NCBI GenBank assembly: GCA_019911985.1
Contig: JAIOJO010000330.1
Coordinates: forward strand, 1 to 11,699
From: Sulfuricellaceae bacterium
GTDB taxonomy: Bacteria; Pseudomonadota; Gammaproteobacteria; Burkholderiales; UBA9220
Length of the DNA: 11,699 bases
Reading direction: 5' to 3'
This document shows positions 6,740 through 11,699 of the stretch, piece by piece. Positions within the stretch are counted from its first letter, which is position 1. Each line of letters opens with the position of its first letter. The notes beneath the pieces are model-generated. The model had not been told where the DNA came from. It worked only from the letters and a program-made list of their open reading frames with translations, and ran no database searches. Made by a program: the position numbers and the translations under genes.

Positions 6740-7690
6740 GTGGCAAACCGCGACCTGATGATCTTCACCGGCAATGCAAACCCCAAGCTTGCCGAAGATG
6801 TGGCTAGACATCTCAATTCCCGCCTCGGGCGCGCCACCGTCGGCCGCTTCAGCGACGGCGAGGTGATGGTCGAGATTCTCGATCATGTTCGCGGCAAGGA
6901 CGTGTTCGTGCTGCAATCCACTTCGTCGCCGACCAACGACAACCTGATGGAACTCATGGTCATCGTCGATGCGCTCAAGCGCGCTTCGGCAGGCCGGATT
7001 ACCGCGGTTATTCCGTATTTCGGCTATGCCCGCCAGGATCGCCGTCCCCGCTCGGCGCGGGTGGCGATCACCGCGAAAGTGGTGGCCGACATGCTCGCGG
7101 GCGTCGGCGTCGACCGCTTGCTGACCATGGACCTGCACTCCGACCAGATTCAAGGCTTTTTCGATATTCCGGTAGACAACATCTATGCGACCCCGGTATT
7201 GCTGGGCGATATTTGGAAGCAGAATTTCAATAATCTGATGGTGGTGTCTCCCGACGTCGGCGGCGTGGTGCGCGCAAGGGCCATTGCCAAGCGGCTCGAC
7301 ACCGAACTGGCGATTATCGACAAGCGCCGTCCCAAGCCCAATGTGGCCAAGGTGATGCACATCATCGGCGATGTAAAAGACCGCAATTGCGTGCTGATGG
7401 ACGACTTGGTGGATACCGCCAATACCCTGTGCGCCGCCGCAGCGGCGCTCAAGGAGCATGGAGCTGCCAGCGTGCGCGCCTACTGTACCCATGCGGTGCT
7501 GTCCGGCCCGGCTATCGAGCGTGTCGAAGCTTCCGCGCTGGACGAACTGGTTGTGACGGATACCATCCCGCTACGCAGCGATGCGCTGAACTGCACGCGT
7601 ATTCGCCAGGCTTCCATCGCCGAACTGCTGGCCGAGACGGTGCGGCGCATCAATAACGACGAATCGGTGAGTTCGTTGTTTATCGAATAA
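6740..7690 (+). CDS. prs: Ribose-phosphate pyrophosphokinase (PRPP synthase)
   Basis: Prs transfers pyrophosphate from ATP to ribose 5-phosphate to make PRPP for nucleotide, histidine, tryptophan and NAD synthesis. At 316 residues it is the size of class I bacterial enzymes. FTGNANPKLAEDVA (9-22) is the usual start. RQDRRPRSARVAIT (98-111) is the flexible catalytic segment. DLHSDQIQGFFDIPVDN (131-147) holds the ATP/metal site. DDLVDTANTL (221-230) is the PRPP loop; many homologues have Gly where Asn228 lies, and I do not think this impairs it. I chose the GTG at 6740 because GAGG (6728-6731) lies 8 bases upstream. An internal ATG at 6758 has no comparable site. It is followed 52 bases later by rplY. 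Confidence 0.96.
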   Translation: MANRDLMIFTGNANPKLAEDVARHLNSRLGRATVGRFSDGEVMVEILDHVRGKDVFVLQSTSSPTNDNLMELMVIVDALKRASAGRITAVIPYFGYARQDRRPRSARVAITAKVVADMLAGVGVDRLLTMDLHSDQIQGFFDIPVDNIYATPVLLGDIWKQNFNNLMVVSPDVGGVVRARAIAKRLDTELAIIDKRRPKPNVAKVMHIIGDVKDRNCVLMDDLVDTANTLCAAAAALKEHGAASVRAYCTHAVLSGPAIERVEASALDELVVTDTIPLRSDALNCTRIRQASIAELLAETVRRINNDESVSSLFIE

Positions 7691-7742
7691 GTTTTTTAAT
7701 CGGGAAACCTGGTCGCGGGTGACCCATCATTTGGAGTAAGCC

Positions 7743-8342
7743 ATGAAAATTGAAATCAGCGCCAAAAAGCGTGAGTTGCAGGGAACGAGTGCGAGCCGCC
7801 GCCTGCGCAAAACGGGTAGTGTTCCGGGTGTGGTCTACGGTGCGGGCGAGCCTGCCGTGGCGATCGAGTTGGATCACAACACCTTGTACCACAGCTTGAA
7901 AAAAGAAGCCTTCCATTCCTCCGTGCTGACCCTGGACATCGATGGCGCGAAGCAGCAAGTGCTGTTGCGCGACACCCAGCAGCACGGTTTCAAGCCGCTG
8001 GTATTGCATGTGGACTTCCAGCGGGTAGACCCGAAGGAAAAAATCCACATGAAAGTGCCGTTCCACTTCATCAACGCCGATGTCGCTCCAGGCGTGAAAC
8101 TGTCGCACGGCGTCATCGCCCACCTCATGACCGAGGCCGACGTAGCCTGCCTGCCGAAAGATCTGCCGGAGTTCATCGAAGTGAACTTGGCCGAACTGGA
8201 AGTCGGCCATTCCATCCACTTGTCCCAGCTCAAGCTGGCCAAGGGCGTGGAATTCGTCGACCTGCACCACAATAATGACAAGGCCGTGGTCTCGATACCG
8301 GCGCCTCGCGGCGGTGTGGTGGCTGAAGAAGCTGCGGAATAA
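7743..8342 (+). CDS. rplY: 50S ribosomal protein L25, long CTC/TL5 form
   Basis: L25 binds 5S rRNA on the large ribosomal subunit. At 199 residues this is the two-domain CTC/TL5 form rather than the short (about 94-residue) E. coli form. The N-terminal 5S-binding domain covers about 1-92 (KRELQGTSASRRLRKTGSVP at 9-28, then VVYGAG). The C-terminal beta domain (about 93-190) includes VPFHFIN, GVKLSHG and LPEFIEVNLAELEVGHSIHL. The tail is acidic (VVAEEAAE). GGAG (7733-7736) lies 6 bases before the ATG. It sits between prs and pth as in many proteobacteria, and a strong terminator follows. Confidence 0.96.
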   Translation: MKIEISAKKRELQGTSASRRLRKTGSVPGVVYGAGEPAVAIELDHNTLYHSLKKEAFHSSVLTLDIDGAKQQVLLRDTQQHGFKPLVLHVDFQRVDPKEKIHMKVPFHFINADVAPGVKLSHGVIAHLMTEADVACLPKDLPEFIEVNLAELEVGHSIHLSQLKLAKGVEFVDLHHNNDKAVVSIPAPRGGVVAEEAAE

Positions 8343-8368
8343 TACCGTTTCGCTATTGACCGGCATGC

Positions 8369-8409
8369 AAAACCCGTCGCAGCGGTATGGCGCGACGGGT
8401 TTTGTTTTT
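8369..8409 (+). terminator. Intrinsic terminator after rplY
   Basis: A 12-bp perfect stem (AAAACCCGTCGC 8369-8380 with GCGACGGGTTTT 8392-8403) has an 11-base loop and is followed by GTTTTT. It is a textbook rho-independent terminator for the upstream prs-rplY unit. The pth start codon lies only 15 bases beyond it. Confidence 0.88.
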
Positions 8410-8423
8410 AAGCGCACGGCAAT

Positions 8424-9029
8424 ATGACTCCGCACAAGGGTATCCGCCTCGTCGTCGGTTTGGGAAATCCCGGCCGGGAATATGAAGATACCCGGCACAA
8501 CGCCGGATTTTGGTGGGTGGAGCGGATTGCCGCGCAACTGGGTGCCGGTTTCAAGGTCGAAGCCAAGTTCCATGGCAGGGCGGCGCGCGCCGCGTTGAAC
8601 CACCGCGACGTCTGGCTGTTGCAGCCGCAGACTTACATGAACGCCAGCGGCCGCTCGGTTTCCGCGCTGGCGGGTTTTTTCAAGATAGAGCCGGAGGAAA
8701 TCCTGGTGGCTCACGACGAGCTCGACTTGCCGCCGGGCGCCGCGCGCCTCAAGCAGGGCGGGGGCCACGCCGGCCACAACGGCTTGCGGGATATCGCTGC
8801 CAGCCTGAAAACGCCGGGTTTTTGGCGCTTGCGCTTAGGGATAGGCCACCCCGGCGACCGTGCGCAAGTGTCCGATTTTGTCCTCGACGCGCCGCGCCGT
8901 GAAGAGTACGAATTGATCGACGAGGCGCTGGACCGCAGTTTGGCCGTCCTGCCCCACCTCGTCGTAGGCGATTTTGCCGCCGCGATGCAAATACTGCATG
9001 CGGCATCTAAGAAAAAGGATGAGCCATGA
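8424..9029 (+). CDS. pth: Peptidyl-tRNA hydrolase
   Basis: Pth cleaves the ester bond of peptidyl-tRNAs dropped from ribosomes and recycles the tRNA. At 201 residues it is a normal bacterial Pth1. VVGLGNPGREYEDTRHNAGF (10-29) is the signature. Catalytic and binding residues align with E. coli at a constant offset of +5: N15 (N10), the catalytic H25 (H20), N73 in QTYMN (N68), D98 in HDELD (D93) and N119 in GGGHAGHNG (N114). The ribosome binding site is weak. The TGA overlaps the ychF ATG (ATGA, 9026-9029), matching the conserved pth-ychF pair. A terminator immediately upstream leaves little space for a promoter of its own. Confidence 0.97.
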   Translation: MTPHKGIRLVVGLGNPGREYEDTRHNAGFWWVERIAAQLGAGFKVEAKFHGRAARAALNHRDVWLLQPQTYMNASGRSVSALAGFFKIEPEEILVAHDELDLPPGAARLKQGGGHAGHNGLRDIAASLKTPGFWRLRLGIGHPGDRAQVSDFVLDAPRREEYELIDEALDRSLAVLPHLVVGDFAAAMQILHAASKKKDEP

Positions 9030-10114
9030 AATGCGGAATCGTAGGACTGCCCAATGTCGGCAAGTCCACCCTGTTCAACGCCATTACCGAAGCCGGTATT
9101 GCCGCCGAAAACTATCCTTTCTGCACCATCGAACCCAATGTCGGTATCGTCGAAGTCCCCGACGCGCGCTTGGACGCCCTGTCGGCCATCGTCAATCCGC
9201 AGAAGGTGCAGCACGCGGTGGTGGAATTCGTCGATATCGCCGGTTTGGTGGCGGGCGCCTCCAAGGGCGAAGGCCTGGGGAATAAATTTCTCGCCAACAT
9301 CCGCGAAACCGATGCCATCGCCCACGTGGTGCGCTGCTTCGAGGATGAGAACGTGGTGCACGTGGCGGGCAAAATCGATCCCCTCTCCGACATCGAGGTC
9401 ATCGACACCGAACTTGCGCTGGCCGATATGGCCACGGTGGAAAAGGCGCTGGCGCGCTATTCCAAGGCCGCCAAGTCCGGCGGCGACAAGGAGGCGGCTC
9501 GCCTGGTGGTCGTTCTGGACAAAGTGCGCGCCCACCTCGACGCCGTTCAGCCGGTTCGCAGCCTCGCCTTGGGCGAAGAGGAAAAGGAGCTGATCGCGCC
9601 TTTGTGCTTGCTCACTATCAAGCCCACGATGTACATCGCCAACGTCGCCGAAGGCGGCTTCGACGACAATCCCCTGCTGGATCGGGTACAGGCCTTCGCG
9701 GCGAAGCAGGGCGCGCCGGTGGTGGCGATCTGTGCTTCCCTGGAGGCGGAAATCGCCGATCTCGACGCCGAGGACAAGAAAGCCTTCCTCGCCGACATGG
9801 GGCTGGACGAGCCTGGCCTGAACCGCGTCATCCGCACCGCCTACAGCCTGCTCGGCTTGCAGACCTACTTCACCGCCGGCGTGAAGGAAGTCCGCGCCTG
9901 GACCGTGCGTATCGGCGCCTCCGCGCCGCAAGCCGCCGCCGTCATTCACACCGATTTCGAGCGTGGCTTCATCCGCGCCGAGGTTATCGCCTACGACGAC
10001 TTTATCGCTTGCAAAGGCGAGCAAGGCGCCAAGGAGGCCGGAAAAATGCGTTTGGAAGGCAAGGAATACATCGTGCAGGACGGCGATGTGATGCACTTCC
10101 GCTTCAATGTCTGA
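9026..10114 (+). CDS. ychF: Redox-regulated ATPase YchF (Obg-family P-loop protein)
   Basis: YchF (OLA1 in eukaryotes) is a P-loop protein of the Obg family that hydrolyses ATP rather than GTP. It binds ribosomes and negatively affects oxidative-stress defence in E. coli. The protein is 362 residues, full length. P-loop GLPNVGKST is at 7-15 and G3 DIAGLV at 70-75. The altered G4 motif NVAE (206-209) replaces NKxD and explains ATP preference. A coiled-coil region lies around 130-195, and the C-terminal TGS domain (about 280-362, from TYFTAGVKEVRAWTVRIG) ends in VMHFRFNV. AAGGA (9015-9019) gives a good ribosome binding site inside the end of pth, and the start codon overlaps the pth stop. Confidence 0.97.
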   Translation: MKCGIVGLPNVGKSTLFNAITEAGIAAENYPFCTIEPNVGIVEVPDARLDALSAIVNPQKVQHAVVEFVDIAGLVAGASKGEGLGNKFLANIRETDAIAHVVRCFEDENVVHVAGKIDPLSDIEVIDTELALADMATVEKALARYSKAAKSGGDKEAARLVVVLDKVRAHLDAVQPVRSLALGEEEKELIAPLCLLTIKPTMYIANVAEGGFDDNPLLDRVQAFAAKQGAPVVAICASLEAEIADLDAEDKKAFLADMGLDEPGLNRVIRTAYSLLGLQTYFTAGVKEVRAWTVRIGASAPQAAAVIHTDFERGFIRAEVIAYDDFIACKGEQGAKEAGKMRLEGKEYIVQDGDVMHFRFNV

Positions 10115-10159
10115 CGGGCTTTGCGCGGTATAAACTTTGCCATCCCTTAGCGGAGGCTT

Positions 10160-10172
10160 CCGGGCTTCCCGG
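10160..10172 (+). other. Small GC hairpin downstream of ychF
   Basis: CCGGG-CTT-CCCGG is a 5-bp perfect stem with a 3-base loop, 45 bases after the ychF stop. It is followed by TTAAG rather than a U-tract, so it is unlikely to be a terminator by itself. It may stabilise the 3' end of the ychF mRNA. Confidence 0.3.
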
Positions 10173-10188
10173 TTAAGAGCTTTTGTGT

Positions 10189-10210
10189 GCGGCCTAATTG
10201 GCGGCTTTTT
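10189..10210 (+). terminator. Probable intrinsic terminator between ychF and tetR
   Basis: The stem GCGGCC (10189-10194) and GGCGGC (10200-10205) has one G:G mismatch and the loop TAATT, followed directly by TTTTT (10206-10210). It separates the core operon from the TetR promoter, whose -35 box begins 4 bases later. Confidence 0.55.
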
Positions 10211-10213
10211 GCG

Positions 10214-10242
10214 TTGACGGCCAAACAAACGATTGGTATATT
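10214..10242 (+). promoter_or_regulatory. Sigma-70 promoter of the tetR-family gene
   Basis: TTGACG (10214-10219) and TATATT (10237-10242) are separated by exactly 17 bases and differ from consensus by one base each. This is the best promoter in the window. The spacer is almost filled by the operator-like sequence at 10223-10238, so a bound repressor would block RNA polymerase. Transcription should begin near 10249, giving a leader of about 30 bases. Confidence 0.8.
10223..10238 (+). promoter_or_regulatory. Putative TetR-family operator, copy 1 (inside tetR promoter)
   Basis: The 16-mer AAACAAACGATTGGTA contains an imperfect palindrome ACAAA-CGA-TTGGT (10225-10237), with half-sites ACnAA/TTnGT. 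It lies in the -35/-10 spacer of the tetR promoter and overlaps the first two bases of the -10 box. An exact inverted copy occurs at 10869-10884. The location implies autorepression. Protein binding is inferred. Confidence 0.72.
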
Positions 10243-10279
10243 ATGGCGTATATTGATGTCAGTGAATCGGACCTAAGCC

Positions 10280-10843
10280 ATGCCTGCCCAGAAAACCGAT
10301 TTGGATACGATCGTTAGCCGAGCCGCGGAGCTGATTCGCAAGCAGGGCTACCATAAAACCAGCATGGCTGAACTTGCCGAGGCTTGCGGCTTGTTGAAAG
10401 GCAGCCTCTATCATTATTTTCCGAGTAAGGAGGCCTTGGCCATCGCCGTGATGGGACGCGTCCGCGACTATTTCGAGCATGAAGTATTTCGCTGGGCTTA
10501 TGCGGACGAGCTGTCGCCGCAGGAGCGCCTCGATAGGATGGCCTTGGAAACCGAGCGCTATTTTTTGCGGGGCGAAGGGGGGTGCCTGATGGCTAACTTT
10601 GCCTTGGGAACGATAGACCTCGTTCCCGAATTCGGCATGATTGTGAAGCGCTACTTTCAAGACTGGATCGACGCGCTAAGCCATGTGCTGCGGTCTAAAT
10701 ATTCCACGGATATGGCGCGGCAGAAAGCCGAACAAGCGGTCGCCGAGATTCAGGGCGCCATTTTGCTGATGCGCGTATTCAAGGATGCGGAGTATTTCAT
10801 TCGGGCCAACCGAAAAATAGCGGCCGATTTTCGGGGCGCCTAA
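10280..10843 (+). CDS. TetR/AcrR-family transcriptional regulator
   Basis: This 187-residue DNA-binding repressor has an N-terminal TetR domain (about 10-55). The helix-turn-helix includes TSMAELAEACGLLKGSLYHY (27-46), followed by FPSKEAL. The ligand-binding part is all-helical, with GEGGCLMANFALG (98-110). This Gly-Cys-Leu segment with a cysteine (C102) recalls NemR/AcuR-type regulators, where a cysteine at a similar place senses electrophiles; applying that here is inference. An in-frame TAA just before the ATG (10274-10276) rules out a longer N-terminus. The gene is preceded by its own promoter with an operator in it, and the HPP gene with a second operator follows. It is probably the repressor of both. 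The inducer is unknown. Confidence 0.93.
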   Translation: MPAQKTDLDTIVSRAAELIRKQGYHKTSMAELAEACGLLKGSLYHYFPSKEALAIAVMGRVRDYFEHEVFRWAYADELSPQERLDRMALETERYFLRGEGGCLMANFALGTIDLVPEFGMIVKRYFQDWIDALSHVLRSKYSTDMARQKAEQAVAEIQGAILLMRVFKDAEYFIRANRKIAADFRGA

Positions 10844-10868
10844 ACCCCCCTTTTTTTAAGCTCAAAAC

Positions 10869-10884
10869 TACCAATCGTTTGTTT
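10869..10884 (-). promoter_or_regulatory. Putative TetR-family operator, copy 2 (upstream of HPP gene)
   Basis: TACCAATCGTTTGTTT on the plus strand is the exact reverse complement of the 16-mer at 10223-10238. It lies between tetR and the HPP gene, ending 19 bases before the HPP start codon. That position suits repression of a promoter here, although no clear -35/-10 pair is visible (TATTTA at 10885-10890 is a poor -10 candidate). It could also act with copy 1 by looping across about 630 bases. Confidence 0.72.
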
Positions 10885-10903
10885 TATTTAAGAGGGGTTA
10901 TTT

Positions 10904-11416
10904 ATGAAAGGAATTTTTTTGAAACTGCGCGGGGGCCAGCTTAGCCCGCTTCCGGTGCCGCCATTATTTCACGTCGCGCTTACTTGGTTGGGTGGGTTTG
11001 TTGCCATAGCGGCGGTTGCGCTGATGGCGGATGTTAATCGCATGCCCCTTGTTCTGGGTTCGTTCGGCGCATCGTGCGTGCTGATATTCGGGTATCCCGA
11101 GAGCCCGTTTTCACAGCCGAGGAACGTCATCGGTGGCCATTTTCTGGCTTCTTTGACGGGCCTGGCTTTCTTTGCATTGTTCGGATTCTACTGGTGGAGC
11201 ATGGCCCTTGCCTTGGCTAGCGCTATTGCTGTCATGCAGCTAACTAAAACCGTGCATCCTCCGGCCGGGTCGAACCCCTTAATCATTATGCTGTCTGGAG
11301 CCTCCTGGCCCTTCTTGCTAACCCCGACGCTTTATGGGTCCGTTATTTTGCTGGCGGTCGCGCTGATTTTTCACGGCTTGGTAAAAGGCCGGGTATACCC
11401 AAAATACTGGGTTTAG
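10904..11416 (+). CDS. HPP-family integral membrane protein
   Basis: This 170-residue inner-membrane protein of the HPP family is named for its HPP motif, here TVHPPAGSNPL (116-126). Also conserved are LGSFGAS (51-57), FGYPESPFSQPRN (62-74) and GGH (77-79). Four hydrophobic segments are visible (about 24-42, 48-63, 82-112 and 127-158; the third may be two turns of one long helix). HPP proteins of plastids and cyanobacteria have been shown to transport nitrite; in proteobacteria the role is mostly untested, so a nitrite or small-anion role is only a suggestion. AGAGGGG (10891-10897) is a strong ribosome binding site. The gene is probably controlled by the TetR protein encoded before it, through the operator at 10869-10884. 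Base composition looks a little less GC-rich than ychF. Confidence 0.92.
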   Translation: MKGIFLKLRGGQLSPLPVPPLFHVALTWLGGFVAIAAVALMADVNRMPLVLGSFGASCVLIFGYPESPFSQPRNVIGGHFLASLTGLAFFALFGFYWWSMALALASAIAVMQLTKTVHPPAGSNPLIIMLSGASWPFLLTPTLYGSVILLAVALIFHGLVKGRVYPKYWV

Positions 11417-11426
11417 CCGAGTAATC

Positions 11427-11447
11427 ACAGGCTAAGAAGCTGTTTTA
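11427..11447 (+). terminator. Weak hairpin with U-tract after the HPP gene
   Basis: ACAG and CT (11427-11433, one bulged G) pair with AGCTGT (11438-11443), with loop AAGA, followed by TTTAATA. This is a six-pair stem with a short U-run, and it may end the HPP transcript. It lies 10 bases after the stop and just before the structured RNA region. Confidence 0.4.
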
Positions 11448-11454
11448 ATAAATC

Positions 11455-11699
11455 CTGAGCCCGCGTTCCCCCGGCCACTCCACCCGAGGACAAGGAGGCG
11501 CTAAGCCCGTGAGGGCTAGGCGCGGCGAGCGCCGTTTGCTTATGCCAAATCAGCGAGACGTAACGACGCCCTCGCGGGCTTATCGCCTCAACCCTCCACC
11601 CGCAAGGGGTAGGCCGTGGTTGTAAAACCGATAAATCGGCAACAACCACGCTCCGGGCCGGTGGCAAGCGGGTCCCAGGGCTTTGTTGCGGGCCGCTTA
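11455..11699 (+). ncRNA. Large structured RNA, HEARO / IscB omegaRNA-like candidate, reaches window edge
   Basis: About 245 non-coding bases fold into one nested plus-strand structure. Closing helices, from outside in, are GCCCGC/GCGGGC (11459-11464, 11688-11693), GCCAC/GTGGC (11474-11478, 11661-11665) and CCCG with AG against CT with CGGG (11483-11488, 11651-11657, one bulge). Inside are a stem GAGGCG/CGCCTC (11495-11500, 11584-11589), an AGCCC-GTGA-GGGCT hairpin (11504-11517), GGCGC/GCGCC (11519-11523, 11529-11533), a GCAA-loop hairpin (about 11599-11608), and a 9-bp stem CGTGGTTGT/ACAACCACG (11615-11623, 11642-11650) with inner CCGA/TCGG. AAGCGG/CCGCTT (11666-11671, 11693-11698) would form a pseudoknot or alternative. 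The GNRA loops and G-U pairs fit only the plus strand. Size, multibranch fold and lack of coding suggest a HEARO RNA preceding iscB. That identity is inferred; the fold is what I see. It may extend beyond the window. Confidence 0.5.

Noticed and set aside
7680..8777. Minus-strand open frame of 365 codons across rplY and pth
   Set aside because: It runs through the rplY terminator and two conserved genes on the other strand. No motif is seen.
8711..10228. Minus-strand open frame of 505 codons opposite pth, ychF and the gap
   Set aside because: It mirrors the codon pattern of ychF, which is intact and fully conserved. There is no domain and no plausible start region.
11425..11699. Minus-strand open frame at the right edge, open to the window end, as a possible transposase or tnpB C-terminus
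   Set aside because: The translation is Arg/Pro/Ser/Gly-rich with no TnpB zinc-finger or catalytic motif. The same DNA has extensive RNA-like pairing with plus-strand polarity, which explains it better. A tnpB further right on the minus strand cannot be fully excluded.
11455..11699. CRISPR array
   Set aside because: The repeats here are inverted and occur once each. There are no direct repeats with regular spacers, here or elsewhere in the window.

Overview
The window reads as chromosomal DNA of a GC-rich gammaproteobacterium. The strongest evidence is gene order: TPR lipoprotein, lolB, ispE, tRNA-Gln, prs, rplY, pth, ychF. As I recall it, this is the order found in Pseudomonas aeruginosa and relatives, and LolB itself is a proteobacterial outer-membrane factor. 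The genus cannot be fixed from the sequence. A methanotroph- or purple-sulfur-type gammaproteobacterium is possible but is only a guess.

Layout. (1) Positions 1-3137, minus strand: a tight four-gene cluster of ABC ATPase, six-helix ABC-2 permease, GldG-like auxiliary protein, and the start of a fourth membrane-anchored protein that runs off the left edge. The first three are joined by ATGA stop/start overlaps. (2) 3138-3345: a short divergent intergenic region. (3) 3346-6689, plus strand: TPR lipoprotein, lolB and ispE, translationally coupled by 1-base and 4-base overlaps, followed 7 bases later by tRNA-Gln(UUG). (4) 6697-10114: a hairpin, then prs (GTG start), rplY (long CTC/TL5-type L25), a strong intrinsic terminator, and the coupled pair pth-ychF. 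(5) 10189-11416: a probable terminator, then a self-contained regulatory module of a TetR-family repressor and an HPP-family membrane protein. A 16-base operator-like sequence occurs once inside the tetR promoter and once, inverted and identical, just before the HPP gene. (6) About 11455-11699: a non-coding, highly structured stretch running off the right edge. Its nested long-range helices and GNRA loops fit a plus-strand RNA and resemble the class of OMEGA RNAs (HEARO, IscB omegaRNA) that sit directly upstream of iscB.

The core genes cover lipoprotein delivery to the outer membrane (LolB), isoprenoid precursor synthesis (IspE), PRPP supply (Prs), and translation or ribosome maintenance (tRNA-Gln, L25, Pth, YchF). 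The two parts that look accessory are the TetR/HPP module, with its paired operators, and the structured RNA at the right end. The RNA is the best candidate for an unusual system, but whether an iscB gene follows it cannot be seen in this window.
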